From Cyclaneusma minus (Eukaryota; Ascomycota; Leotiomycetes; Marthamycetales; Marthamycetaceae): a DNA stretch of 64,000 nt. A program made the translations under genes and the position numbers. The stretch spans positions 558,001 through 622,000 of the forward strand of contig JAKZHN010000002.1 of NCBI GenBank assembly GCA_037179335.1, written 5' to 3'. Below the pieces are notes generated by a model that did not search any database, was not told the DNA's origin, and saw nothing but the letters and a program-made list of their open reading frames with translations. Of this stretch, positions 10,838-23,464 are shown in pieces; position 1 is the stretch's first letter; the number at the start of each line of letters is the position of its first letter.

Positions 10838-12476
10838 ATTGACTCGTGGAGGAATCACCACTCGAAAGAGAGGAAGCAGCGAGTACAGACGACTAACTGT
10901 GAAGGAGAGATTCAAGACTTAGTGGTATCAGGGCGCCAGTAGTTGAAGAGGGGAGATACATATATGATGTATCAAGAAGACGGCAATTTGAGAATTGGAT
11001 ATGCCGAAGGATGTCCAAGGTTCCACTCAGAACACGGGGAGCACTACAGTCTGGGAGGGGAACGTACATGAGCCAGGAAAATCGGCAGCACGACATCATC
11101 CCCAGCTCGGTAGCCACTAGCATCTCGGAACTAATGCGCTCAATATATGCTGGGATTTTTCCAACGCCACATGTGATGGCATGGGTTTGTGAGAGAGACG
11201 CTTGAGTCAAGGAGTGAAGACCCAAGAGCACGGGAAAGGCCCACTCTTTCAAGCGGTTCGGGAATCTCCCCACGTTGGTATTTAGAGTTGACGGTATGGG
11301 AGATTTGAAGCACAAGGTACATAGAAAAAACCTAAATCTATTTGGAGGAGGGGAGTAATGAGTACATGTATGAACATCAATATGGTGAAACGAAACATGA
11401 ACTCACCTGGACTTCTTCGAACGAGAAAACCAGGATAATGGTAGAAGGAGTCCACGACTGGAACTCGATGCTACTCAGAAAACATCGTTCTAGCAGGTCA
11501 CAGCTCGGACAAACCCCACATTGTGGCTGCTATTTTGCGGGGAAAGAAGCCATCCCCGGATCTTGGCAACAGGCCGTCGGTGATTGATGACGATCGAGGG
11601 CCATCAAAGCGATCTCTAGGCGTACATACAAAGAACGCCGACCTCCTGCCACAGATACCAAGCAGAATCTCCGATTGCGTGGGTATTTCACAGCCTCGTA
11701 CCTAGAGGCTAGACACTAGCAAGAAAGTAAGTTAAGACCTTCCAGAACATTGAAACTAGAAAGCGTGAAGTGTGAAGTCAATGGTCGAAGGTTCGGCAAA
11801 TGCAGTCATCCCAACTGCCGACTAAAGTCTTGTGCAACATCAGACATCAACCCATCCCAGCATTTTCGGCTCGATACTTCCGTATCGGTCGTGTCTGCCC
11901 AGCTCCTCAACGGCAGTTGTCTGTTTGGCTGGACTGATTCCAGAAGAACACGAGGTCAGATCATCAGCCACTTTTGAGATCTCACCCGAATGTTAGTTGC
12001 GAAGTCAAGCCTTCTCTGCCGCTTCACCTCGGATATTCACCTCGGATATTCATAGACCGAGCTGCGGTGGTGGTAGAGAGAGATGCGAGGTCATTTCCGA
12101 CAGTCGAAATATTGAACCATCTCGGTATTTCGTCTTTGACTTTGGACTTCTTGAAGGGATTGCGTACCTGACCTCCGGAGATGACATGGCCGAATCTCTA
12201 GTTTTAGTCTTCATGTTATAATTGAGGGTATTGAAACCACCTGTCCTCCCCGCCCTTTCCCAGGACAAGCGCAGGGTGCAAATTGGTTTCGTCTGCCAGC
12301 GCGAACATGAGCTTCGGAATGAGTTGCCTGTACTGAAGACCTGGAAGTTAATCAGTGACGGATACCGACGGGGGGGAATAGCGTGACCAATTAACCTGAG
12401 AAACCTGCCTTCTATTACTAGTTTTCTATGTCTATGTCTAGTCTTGCTGCTCTATAGCAAAGCTGTCATCGAAACA
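10838..12476. other. gene-free intergenic region, 1.6 kb
   Basis: This region lies between the P450 and the old yellow enzyme, both on the minus strand. Several short frames occur on both strands, but none exceeds about 140 codons or shows a domain. It contains TACATGTA at 11363-11370 and a perfect 13-base direct repeat TTCACCTCGGATA at 12023-12048. Otherwise I see nothing in it. Confidence 0.45.
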
Positions 12477-13908
12477 TCATAGTTTATCCTTCTTAGGCGC
12501 ACCAGCCCTGCCCCCAAAACCCCATCTAATCTGGTTCGCCACATTAATCGTAATTCCCAAATCCTCAGCAAACTGCCAAACCGCTCCCGGATTCTTCTGG
12601 AAGTGTCGTCCCACAAGCACCACATCCAGGCCCTCCTCCAGCAGCTGATTAGCAAGCTTGCCGTCGGTAATCATCCCCACCGTTCCAACCAGCATCTTGT
12701 CGCCAACCGCCTTCTTGCACTCCTTCGCAAACGGTGCCTGGTATCCCGGACCCGTCTTGATCTTCTGCTTTGGATGGTTTCCAGCTGACGAAACATCGAG
12801 AAGATCGATGCCCTTCTCTGCCAGCAGCGGTGCGAGTCTGGCAGAGTCTTGAACGGTCCACGACTCTCCTTGGTAATCGGTGTCTTCGAGACCATCGGTG
12901 GCGGAGATTCTCATGAATAGTGGCATGCTCTGAGGAATCTCCTTTCGGATCAATTCGGCGATTTCTAGGGAGAGACGAGTGCGGTTCTCGAAGCTGCCGC
13001 CGTACTTGTCGGTTCGCTTGTTGGAGACTGGACTGAGGAATTCGTGCAGGAGGTAGCCGTGGGCATTGTGGATTTCGATGACATCGAATCCGGCTTTGAT
13101 GGCTCGTCGAGCTGCGGCTACCCAGGCCTTCTTGAGCTCCTCAATCTCTTCTAGGGTAAGTTCTGTAGGCTGTGCGTGGTCTTCGTTGTATGGAATGGCA
13201 CTCGGGGCTTTGACATTATCGGGCCATCCCTGAGTCTTCTTGTTAGCAACTTGGCCAATTCAAGGGGAACCGCGCCCATAATAACCACCTACATTAACCT
13301 CTTTCGTCGCCACCGCGCCAAACGACAACCAAGGAGCAACAGTGCTCGCCTTCCTTCCCGCATGCGCCAGCTGAATACCGATCTTTTGATTCTGGCTATG
13401 CGCAAACTCAGTAATCTTCTTCAGCTCCTCCACTTGGCTATCCTTCCAAATCCCCGAATCCTCAGGGGTGATCCTGCCCTCAGGAACCACAGCCGTCGCC
13501 TCGATAATCGACAGACCAGGACCGCGGGAAATGATGCCACCGAGATGTGCCATGTGCCAGGAGGTGAGGTGGCCGTCTTGTGCGCTGTACTGGCACAGCG
13601 GCGCGAGCATAATGCGGTTTTGGAAGGTCACGCCGCGGATCTTGAGGGGCTGGAAGAGCTTGGGAATGGGGGCATTGTCAGGTTGAGGGTCGAAGGCAGT
13701 TCCAGAAGGGGGTTCTTGGGCGGGGGTGAAGTAGGAGATCTGTATTCATGCATGTCAGTTGGTGTTCTCGACGCTTTCTGAAGTATTGTGAGTGGTCAAT
13801 TGGACTGGAGAACTGGTAGTTGCTTACTCCAGGCGCAGGCTTATTGGCAATACCCGGCTTCGAGACGGTTTGCCCGTGTTTCTCGGTAACTGCGTGGTGA
13901 GTTGACAT
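12477..13908 (-). CDS. old yellow enzyme, class III (YqjM-like NADPH dehydrogenase)
   Basis: Exons 13908-13828, 13739-13293 and 13229-12477 join in phase 0 to a 426-residue FMN-dependent ene-reductase TIM barrel. The segment APLCQYSAQDGH carries Cys76, equivalent to the redox-tuning Cys of YqjM. IHNAHGYLLHEFLSP carries the substrate-binding pair His230/His233. VSNKRTDKYGGSFENR is the family signature, and VGRHFQKNPG near the C-terminus binds the FMN phosphate. Such enzymes reduce activated C=C bonds with NADPH and are found in detoxification and in secondary metabolism. The 27-residue first exon is a short polar extension before the barrel. All active-site residues are present. The first intron is 88 and the second 63 bases. 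Confidence 0.93.
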
Positions 13909-14552
13909 GATGTAAGGGTGAGGTGTAGGCAGAAACTTGGAGTTGTTAATTGCAGAGAAGAGATGATCAGAGCAAAGAGATCTAAGACTTTAAGTAGGAA
14001 GGACAAGAGGCATCGGATGATGTCCCGGATATCGACTTGCTTCCATCTTCATTCAGTTCACTAAACTGATTATCAAGCAGGCTGTTTTAGTGCGGCGCCA
14101 GTTGTTGGTAAGCGGCTAATGACATATGCGGAAAACGCAAACCAGAACAATGGTATCATAATGGCCGTGTAATATGAGGTTTGCCAATGTCGGTGTGTGC
14201 TACTTACCTATGTTCTTCTAGAACAGTCCTGGTGGTCGGATCGAGGGGCACTCCCGAGGACGTGATGCAATTTTCGAGCCCCTCTATCTTATCTTAACGC
14301 CGATCGGAGGAAATCTCGAGTTATTTTGGAAGCAGTGGAATTGAGAACACTTCGCTTTAATGCCCACGATTCGGCAAGTGAGATATGATTTTCTATGTCT
14401 CTGCTTTAGGAACTTTTCGGGCATGTATTTTTCGAAGACAAAGAGAGAAACAGACGATTGATTGGCACTGCCTTTTACCCATGATGCAAGACCGAGTTCA
14501 AAAAAACCAGCGCCCGCAAGACGCCTGTCCTGTGCAAAGTCTGAAATCCACC
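13909..14552. other. intergenic, no gene
   Basis: This is the promoter side of the old yellow enzyme and the 3' flank of the GMPPA-like gene. I see no frame with a domain and no repeat. Confidence 0.45.
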
Positions 14553-16042
14553 TCACATGATAACTTCATTGGCAACATCCTGTAAATCGTCAGTGGCGTC
14601 TCATCGTCGAATTGCTCTGAATGTAAAGTACTCACCCGCTTCAACTCCTTGTACGGCAGGCAGACACAGTTCTGCACGCGAACCTCATCACCCACACCGC
14701 ATTCCTTGCCAAGAATGGTGACACTCTGCACCTTCACGCCGTTCTTCACAATACTGGTATTGTGGCTGGTTATAGGTGTCGGCGTGCCCTCAACACGCGC
14801 CCAGGCACCCACTCGACTACTCCAACCAATGATGGAGTAAAGAACGCAGGCATCATGCTTGATCTCAGAGTCCTCGAGCACAATCGACTCCTTCACTCTT
14901 GCACCAGCGCCGATGGTAACGCGAGGACCGATGGAGACATTGGGTCCCAACTTAGCAGTAGGGTCAATTCGAGCGGTGGGGTGGATAAAGACTGGAGGGA
15001 GGATGTTGGCGGAGGGAGCGGCAAGCTCGGGAGACTGAGCCTGCCATGCCTTCTGGAGGTAGAGAGCGTTTGCTGGAACTGCGGAACCGGCAGTCTTGAT
15101 CTGTCTCCAGAAGTCCTTGGTCTCGTGCACGAAGAATTGCTTGCTGTCCGCCAAATCACTCAGAATATCTTGTTCCAGACGCAACACCTGGGTCTTGCCC
15201 GCATCATCATCGTCCTGGAAGAACGAGGACTCGAGGTTTTCCGACGAGGGGTAAGACACAAGTCGGGGACGGTCTGAGCGGCGCTTGATTGCGCTACGAA
15301 TGGACGGGAAGATGGTTTCGGTGGAGAAGAGGTAGACGCCGCAGTTGATGAGGTTCGAGATGTGCGATTCTGGTTTCTCGACATAGTGGAGGACTCGGCG
15401 GCTGTGCGCATCCGAGACAATGCAACCAAAGTTCGAGGCAGCATCCTCACTGACCCGAGTGCCCAGAATGACAGCCTCTGCGTCCTTGTCCTCGAACAGC
15501 TTCAGCATGTCGTTCAGGGGGAAAGAGCAGCACACGTCGGCATTGAGCACGAAGAAGCGCTCGGGGCGGCCTTTGAGGATGGCATCGCGGAAGTGGTAGA
15601 GACCGCCAGCCGTTCCCAGGGCCTCGTATTCACGCAGGTATTTGATGGTGATCTGGGGGAACTCCTTGGCCGAGTCCTTGATGAAGTCGCGGAAGACAGA
15701 CTCGTCGTAGTAACCGATGATGCACACTTCGTGGATGTCTTGCACTTTGGCAATGGCAGTCAGGCAGTGCCAGACAATAGGGTGGCCGGCGACATCGAAA
15801 AGAGGCTGCGCGGACGAGAGTTAGCAGAGCCTGAAGTAAGCCCGGATCGAAGGGAGACGGACCTTTGGCACATCAAGAGACAAGGGCCTGAATCTGGTTC
15901 CGCGGGACGGACCGCCGACCTGGGCTTGTCAGCTTGCAAGCTCTGCGCATAGCAGTCCCGGAGCTCGACGCACCAAAATGACAGCTTTGGTGGGCGTAGC
16001 GGTGCCGTTCTGCTTCTCACGGAAGGGGATTTGGAGCGACAT
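14553..16042 (-). CDS. GDP-mannose pyrophosphorylase A-type protein (GMPPA homologue)
   Basis: Four exons (16042-15974, 15919-15863, 15805-14636, 14579-14553) encode 440 residues. The N-terminal nucleotidyltransferase domain begins AVILVGGPSRGTRFRPLSLD followed by VPKPLFDVAGHP. The extra residues in the GGPxxGTRFRPLS loop are characteristic of the A (regulatory) subunit type, in contrast with GGYGTRLRPLT in the catalytic B type (Psa1/Mpg1). The C-terminal third is a left-handed beta-helix with hexapeptide repeats (IDPTAKLGPNVSIGPRVTIGAGARV), ending in a short last exon DVANEVIM. In animals GMPPA lowers GMPPB activity in response to GDP-mannose, so the fungal protein probably tunes GDP-mannose supply for cell-wall mannan and glycosylation. 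That role is inference from the family. Confidence 0.92.
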
Positions 16043-17884
16043 GGTGTGCTTGGGTGAAAGAGACTTCTTAGAAAGTTCCTGGGCACTTCCTTATCGCAGA
16101 TCAGGGAATGGGGATGCGGGTGAGTATCTTGTCGCAGAAATGCGAAGTGGCCACACCAGTTCGTCGTCGGCAGTCTTGGCGGAAAGTCCCCTGATCACTA
16201 CTTTAGCGGCCGAAGGTTCAACATGTTGCACCGTTGCACCCGCTTGAAACTTTTCACGATGAGCTCTCCGTCTGAACACAACACGCCAACTCTGTGCACG
16301 ACATCATTGTCTCCAACACCATCTCCGCCGGCATCTAGATGGCAACTTGATTTGTTCAGCGACAACCAATTATGGTGCAATGGCAAACTACGCTCTTTCT
16401 TCCAAATGGGAGCCCTGCAATGCAAGTTCTCAGGAAACCACGAAAGCCAAAATCGGTGCTGTCAAGTGTCAACAGCTTCTACATGTGCTAAGTCTGCACA
16501 TGTAGCATCGTGTCCCCAGCTACAAAAAGTCGGTTGTGGGCTCCCTCCCTGTCGTACGAAGGGGAATGCCATCGGGGCCAATCATCAGCAAGCTGCTGCC
16601 TAGAGTCAAAATCATGATGTCGTTCCGAAGTGCTTAAAGTGGGTGCTTCGGAGCCGTCATGGCGGGATTCAGAAGATGCTCAAACACCACTCTCGAGAAG
16701 AGACGGTGGAAACAGGCAAGTCTGCCGGAGAAATGGAAGTACCATTTGAGCAACACTGTGCAAACCAGAAAGGGCCGCAGAAGTAGGGGGGCTGGGCTCT
16801 ATGACTCACCGCCGTTTCCTTAATCTGATGGCGAACTCTTTTGCTCGTTGTGGAATTCACGGCCTTTGATATCTCTCCCTGCAAAATTGTATGGGTTTCC
16901 CATCTTTGCTGTGCACCATCTGCACCATCACTGAGGCTCCAATCTGAGCGGGGCCTTCTTGTCTTCTTGGCTGCAACACCATGCCTTCCGATGCAAACCC
17001 TATCCTGCTTGCAGGCCTCTCTATTGGACAGACGCGTCCTCGAAGTCGTGCCCAATATGCAAGCACTTTACGCGTTTGTGACGGAAGCATGTGCCTCGAC
17101 CACTTTGGTCGAGGAGGTAGGGATCTGGCCTTGTGGAGCCGTGAACATTGGACTTCGAGGAAGGATGAAGCAGAGATGACCAGCACTATTTTAAGGCGAT
17201 AGGGCCCTCTTGACATCCTTCTCTCAGGTCTCTCTTTATGTGTGTTGTTGTTGATTGCCTCTTGACAGCCATCTTACTTCAGCCTTGTCGGCATCCATAA
17301 CTTTCTCCAAAATTTACTTGCAGCCTGCTCCTTGACACCTGCTAGTAGCTAGGTACTTCCTGGTGACTTTGTTGTCGTTCGTCCTCCAAGTCCCCGTTCC
17401 AGCCATCACAGCAGCGCTTCTGCCTGCTAGGTAGACTTGACTTTGGAGATCTCTCTGTCGGCCTTCACAACCTCTCCTTCACAACTCCTCCACCTCCACA
17501 ACCTTCCCACCTCCACAAGCTTTCCAGCTCCACAATCTCCCTGACCTTCGACACCCTCTCCTCGGGCCTATTGTTGGCAGCCTTCTCTGCTCCTTCGACC
17601 TTCTACTAGCATCAGTCTGTCTTGCGGCTTGCGAGATAATATCGACTTGTCTTATCTCTCGCTGTTCAAGCTCGCTGATTGTGAAGAGCAGCTCTTCGTC
17701 AAGACGCATCCAGTAAGCTCACTGTCCTTTGTTTCCCCACCCCTATGAAGGTGCTTCCGCTTGCTTGACTTTAGGCCTATGGTCTTGCTCACTTGCTGAT
17801 GGTTCTCACCATCCCAATGTATCCTTTCCAGAACTAACCCCCATCTTTCCAGTCTTGTCTTGTCAGCGCTGCATTTCCTTCAAG
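16043..17884. other. long divergent intergenic region, 1.8 kb
   Basis: This separates the GMPPA-like gene (-) from the dynamin-like gene (+). Overlapping short frames on both strands show no domain. Two perfect short hairpins are present: CTACATGTGC with its complement at 16479-16505, and CCTCGACCA/TGGTCGAGG at 17094-17114. From about 17230 to 17880 the sequence is strongly pyrimidine-rich (repeated ctcc, cttcc, ccacctcc), as expected for a long fungal promoter and leader. Confidence 0.5.
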
Positions 17885-20800
17885 ATGACACGTTCCAATG
17901 TCAAGCGCGAGTCTATTGTGGCTGACGCTGACGCTCGCGGTTCTACAAAGTTAGAAAACAGCTACGAAATGCTCAGCCCCCCTCCTGGAAGTTCTTTTCA
18001 GTCCGCCCAATCTTCACAGTCTTCCATGCCTCGAAAGATGTCGGGTATGTCCCTGGAGACCGGCGAAATAAATCGCTCTAGGAACTTCAGAACGAACTCG
18101 CTGGAAGTCCCCCGGCAACACACTCCAGAGTCTTCTGACGAAGGAGGGATCCAAATAATGGGTCGTCACGTTCAAGTGCTCCAGGACATGATCGCCAGAT
18201 TTGAGAAACTTGGTATCAACTTGGATGTCCCCTTGCCGAAGCTAGTCGTGGTAGGCGATCAGTCTGCCGGTAAGAGCTCGGTGATTGGTGCTCTGGCCGA
18301 GATTGATCTGCCTCGAAACTCCGGCACATGCACTCGGTGCCCTTACTTTATCCAGACCAAAGGGACCGGCGATGTCAATGCGGGCTGGTCATGTAAGGTC
18401 ACACTCTTGAGGAAGTACGAATTTGTGCCTGGCCAGAAGGTGTCCAGACAGAACCCCTTGGGACCCTGGAAGAAATTGAATGACCCAGTCGTAGATGCAT
18501 TCCAGGTATGTCCTCTTGTGCTCTCGCTACCATGACTGAGTACTTAGTCAAAAAGATAACGATCTTGCGGCCTCAACTAATGTATCTTTAGGTCATCAAT
18601 GAAAAGGCTGACCTGGCCACTACAATCGCATGGGCCCAAGTTGCAGTTCTCAATCCCGAGATCGATCCTGCGGCGTATGCCCCTGGTATTGGCTCTGAGT
18701 TCATCGCCGGCAATATGGGATTCTCTACCCCGTTTTCGCCTAACATCGTCTCAATGGAAATTACGGGACCTGGCCTCCCCGCATTGAGCTTTTACGACCT
18801 TCCCGGAATCATCAACGTAGCTGATGAAAGAGATCTTGTTAGAGTCGTGCGCAACCTGATCAGGGAATACATCGTTAGCACAGATGCTCTCGTTCTGTGT
18901 GCCCTTCCAATGGGATCTGACCCCGCGACATCTTCGGCAGTCAGCTTTGTGAGAGACACTCGCGCTCAGGATCGCGGCATTGGGGTTATCACCAAGCCAG
19001 ACAGATTACAGGCGCAGGAATTTAGCAGCGATTGGCTTAGTATTCTGAATGGTGAGGATCGTGGCTACAAGATGGCCCACGGTTGGTGAGATTTGTCTGT
19101 GTTTCCGCTCGAATGTTTTATGCTGATTGATTTCTGGTAGGTTCGTGGTAAAGAATCCGTCTTCAAACGACATGGTTGTTGATCATGTCGAGGCACGCCT
19201 CGCAGAGACACAGTTCTTTGAGAACACCTATCCCTGGGATGCCGTCACGGAACAATATGGCGACAAGTTCGGCACCCACCGCCTCAGAGAGGCTGTCAGT
19301 CAAAAGCTGACGGTCCAGATCAAATTGGCACTGCCCAAGATCTCTGAGGCGATTTCGAAAAGGGAGGCTTCGATTCAGGCACAGCTGCAAAAACTGCCTG
19401 CACCCCCAGGAGACGATGTGTTTCCTATGGTAATCAAGTATTTGTCGTCTTTTAGTACCAAGGTAGCCACCCAGATCGATGGCTCAGAGGCGAGCAAGTT
19501 CGGAAGGGAATGGCGAAATTTGTACGAAAAGTTCGGTGAAGCCATCATTGCGATGCTACCAAGGATCCGAGCGTCAGATAGCATTGATATGTCGAGATCA
19601 TCCTCTACAAGGCCTTCGCCGTTCGCAGGTGACGCTGTCGGTGTCCCGTTCAGAACACCTTCCAAGTGCAAGGCCAATGAACCAATACCAGTCGACTCCG
19701 AAGACGAGCCAGCGGCTACTCCAACGCTGCTCCGTCAATCGTGCAAAAGGTTTCTCAAGGAAGAGACTCCTACGGCTACTCCTAGTAAGAAGTCCATGCT
19801 AGTTCCCGGCATGTCTTCCCGACGATTGAACCCCGATTCTCATGACACGCCGTTCGCAAAGCACTTGAGTAAGTTCCGACTGTCATCTATGCCGTGGCAC
19901 TTGCTAACATCTGTTAGACAATCGCGAGACTTACTCGCTCAGCGAAATTCGTGAGATTACGAAAAGATTCTCGACTACTCATTTGCCTGACATACATTCC
20001 ACAAAAGCGCTAGAACACCTTTGCGAGCGAAGCATTCGCCCATGGGAAGGCCCACTGGATACCTTCGTGGAGCGTCTAATTTTTGAGTTGCGAACCCTTG
20101 TCTTCAAAGAGTTCGAAGCAATCTTCAAACAGTACACCTATACACCTCTGTATCGCCTGGGCGCCAATCATCTCAACGAATTTCTCGCTCGCGCCGAGAG
20201 CGAGCTGAAACAGGCCACAAGCCAAGTCTATTTTGTTGAAGCCCATTCAATCATGACATATAACCGCGACGGCTATAAGGATCATTCGGATCGCCAGTTT
20301 ATTGGCATTGCCAAAGTCCGACGCGAGCTTCGTGTGAAGTCCTATCTCCAGCAAATGGAGGAACGTACTGGCAAATCCCTAGGCGATGAGGTAGCAAGGA
20401 GAACAAAGGCCGAAAAGGTAACCGACGAGGAACTGAATACAGCCTTTGGTCCGGACAATTTCCTGGGAGAAATGAAAGTGGCCTCACATGCTCGTGGCTA
20501 CTACATGTTAGCAGCATACCACTTTGTGGACAGGTAAGTCATATGATTGGCCCCAATAGACGACAGCTAACGAAAGACAGTATTTGCAAGACTGTCATGG
20601 CCGTCTTTTTCAAGAATACAGCCGAGAAAATCCACGGCTACTTGGAGACGGAGCTCAGGCTGTTCACCCAAGATGGTAAGCAATTTATCCTGCCTCCTGA
20701 TACAAAGATGTCTAGCTGACTGACTGAATAGGCCATGAACGCTGTCGCACCTTGATGGAGCCGGACAGCAACATCTCCGCTACGAGAGCAGCTCTCAAAC

Positions 20801-20916
20801 GAGAGCTAGCCAAGGTTCACGAGGCAATGAATGAGTTGGCCACTGTGGACCAAGAAATGGCTGATCCAGACCAGATGATGGTGGACGAAGAGGATGAGAC
20901 GTTGTATGACGTTTGA
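17885..20916 (+). CDS. dynamin-like large GTPase (Mx type)
   Basis: Six exons (17885-18505, 18592-19085, 19141-19868, 19918-20533, 20581-20675, 20732-20916) join to 912 residues. The GTPase domain has G1 GDQSAGKSS (124-132), G3 DLPG (about 276-279) and G4 TKPD (about 340-343). The stalk/middle region follows, and the C-terminal GTPase effector part is in the last two exons (KTVMAVFFKNTAEKIHGYLETELRLF). There is no PH domain and no proline-rich tail, which fits the Mx/Vps1-like fungal paralogues and not classical endocytic dynamin. Unlike Vps1 or Dnm1 (about 700-800 residues), it has a disordered Ser-rich N-terminus of about 90 residues and a roughly 80-residue Ser/Thr/Pro-rich insertion (about 535-615) with the acidic motif IPVDSEDE. 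The cellular role is unknown. These paralogues are numerous and variable in Pezizomycotina. Confidence 0.9.
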
Positions 20917-21996
20917 GTTGAAGGTCTTTGACAGTGGTGCAAGCGTGGGAACTGTCAGCTTGTGCTTTCTTTCTTTCGATTGTGTTCTGGCGTTGGTCCC
21001 AACAAAAGTGCTGATCTGGTGGACTTGGGAACGAGGCGTTTGTCTCTCTTCGGGGACAGAGGCTGGATTAGGAAGTGTACCAAATTGTATGAACCTAGGA
21101 AGACTCTGGTGGGACACGATCGAGGGAAAAGATCGTAAGTAGAAGGCAACTGGGAATTCATTCACTAGACTTGAAACCTCTCACCGCTCGTGACTTGACA
21201 TCTGTGGCGTGTCGGACTTGTAAATACTTACTTACCCATACTTGTTTGTAGGCAATAGGCATTTGCAAGCAATTATGACTTCATGATCATGACTACTGTA
21301 CGATAATTGGGCTATTCCTACGTCTGAACATGTGGTTGCCAGAACTTGATTCTCGAAGCTCTCCAAGTTCTCGAAGACTATGTTTGACGTCGCTTCGATC
21401 GTCGCACGTACAGGGGCCCTCCATGTCATGATGTCGTCCAATAAGGGGCCCCACAGCGGAGGCCTTTTAAATCAATGGCGGGAGGGTCCAGTCGGGTCAA
21501 AGCGGCTTTCTTGTCACATAACCGCCAGCGCTAACTTCTGACGTCCCGAGAGGCGGTCTGGGCCAAATCAGAGCGCGCCAACTCACCTTCCAGCTGATCA
21601 GGACTATTATCTGCAGTTGACAACTCTTCAGGAAGATGCAACAAGGTATCATGGCACATATGCTCTCCAGACATCGGGCTTTTATTTGCCTGTCTCACCT
21701 GTGAAAGCAAGCACCTCTTGCAGCCCTTGGGCCCAAACCTTCCAAGATTAGGGTGAATGCGTGCCCGTGTCGCTCCACTTCAGTCCACGACCAATTGAAC
21801 CTACCTACACCGCATCGAACAGCCAGCCACCCTCCTTCGCAAGTATACAAGACGAGACCATGTGCTGTGTGTGACTGAACTTGAAGCCGGCCTCTTGTCG
21901 TACACTTACTACCACAGAGGCTGTTGCATAGCTTAGGGTACCCTACCTTCTCGCCGAAATTCATCAGGAGTTCGCCCCCCCCCCCCAACCTTCACG
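20917..21996. other. intergenic, 1.1 kb
   Basis: This is the 3' flank of the dynamin-like gene and promoter of the next gene. Short frames only. A run of about 14 C residues at 21975-21988 lies just before the next start codon, in the leader. Confidence 0.45.
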
Positions 21997-23464
21997 ATGC
22001 CGCTTATGGAAACTATTACCATCGTCAATACTAAGTCGGGCAAGATCGTCAGCACTGTGAGACCAGACCCTAGTCCTTTAAGTTTATGATGATATCTAAT
22101 CTGATCTCTAATAGGGGCAACACCTCGTTAACATATTCAAAGATGCCAAAGATGCATACCAAGAAAAGAAAGCCGAAATACGTGCCGAGCATCGCTGGCG
22201 ATATGAGCAAAAACTTCTCAACGACGGAATAAAGCAGATGGGCCTGGAGGATGGGCGATCAACCACTTCCTCGAGACGAAGCCATCGGTCAAGAGATAGC
22301 CACCACAGACGACACAAATCTTCCAGGCCGGCACTTACAGAACGAAACCTCGACTCCATATCTCGCTCGGTCGAGGGTGACGAACCATCAGTCATCAATG
22401 AAGAGGATGCGTTCGAACCTAGCCTGCCTATTCGTCGACAAACCCAATTACCCGACGTTGGAGGCTCTTCTCACCGTGAGATTGCTCCATATCGTCGATA
22501 TTCCGACCCCGATCTCCATGATAAAATCGACATGGATCTGGCATACGGTGAACTTCCAGGAGATGCCCCCAACGAGCTCGATAAGGAGGCAGAGCTTCAG
22601 GGCTTGATGACCCGCTTCGACCACCTCATGATGGAGGCACACTGTGTGCAACACACTGCCACGACTATAATGGAAAGCCTACAAGCCAATCCAGACGCCA
22701 TGGCAGCCATCGCGCTCACCCTCGCCGAAATCAGCAACCTTGTTACCAAGATGGGACCCAACATCCTCACCGTCCTATACAATTCCTCGCCAGCTATCTT
22801 TGCACTCTTGGCATCCCCACAGTTCCTCATCGCTGGCGGAGTCGCCGTAGGCGTTACCATTGTCATGTTCAACGGCTACAAGATCATCAAGAAACTGCAA
22901 GCCAATGCCATCGCCGAGCGAGAAATGGAGCAACCGGTCGAAGCCCTGCCTTTCGACGGCGAGTTCGAGCTGACACCTATCGACAACTGGCGCCGAGGCA
23001 TTGCTCTCGAGGCCGAGAGAAGCATAGGAACCAGCGTAGACGGGGAATTCATCACCCCCGAAGCCGACAAGATCTCGCGCTACCGAAAATGGCAACGCAA
23101 AGCGAAAAGCTCGAAGGCGCGCAGCGAGCTGGACTTGGAAAACTTTGGCGCGCTTCTGACGCCGACTGATCTTAGTGGGCCGACGGCGGTTGATGCAAAG
23201 AGTGTGAGACCGGACGCGAAGAGCGTGGTGAGTGCGAAGACTACGGGTGGTAAGAGTGTGGCGAGTGAGAAGACGACGAGGAGTAAGAGTAGTCCCAAGA
23301 CGAGCAAGAGTAAGTCTAAAGACAAGGAGAAGGAGAAGGAGAAGGAGATTGAGAAGAAACGCTCCACGCTGTCTTTGCTCTTGAAGGGGAAGGGAGATAA
23401 GGCGAAGACGAAGGAGAAGGAGAGTCGGAGTCGCAGCCACACTCCGAGGTTGGTTGAGGTGTAA
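21997..23464 (+). CDS. conserved fungal protein of unknown function
   Basis: Exons 21997-22056 and 22115-23464 encode 469 residues. I recognise the N-terminal block (ITIVNTKSGKIVST, HLVNIFKDAKDAYQEKK) as one that recurs in Pezizomycotina hypothetical proteins, but no function is known to me. In order, the sequence shows: a charged helical N-terminus; a Ser/Arg/His-rich stretch (about 78-105); an acidic linker; a helical region; a hydrophobic, Gly-containing segment IAGGVAVGVTIVMF (about 278-293) that could span or dip into a membrane; and a long Lys/Ser/Glu-rich C-terminus with KEKEKEKE. No signal peptide is visible. The intron phase-0 joint (ACT|GGG) restores the conserved block and supports the start. 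A homopolymeric C tract precedes the ATG. Confidence 0.8.

Noticed and set aside
16669..17216. Minus-strand frames of about 120-130 codons upstream of the dynamin-like gene
   Set aside because: They overlap frames on the other strand, show no domain, and lie in a pyrimidine-rich promoter region.
22775..23440. 221-codon minus-strand frame inside the unknown protein gene
   Set aside because: It is Leu/Arg-rich low complexity opposite Lys/Ser/Glu-rich coding sequence, a typical shadow.
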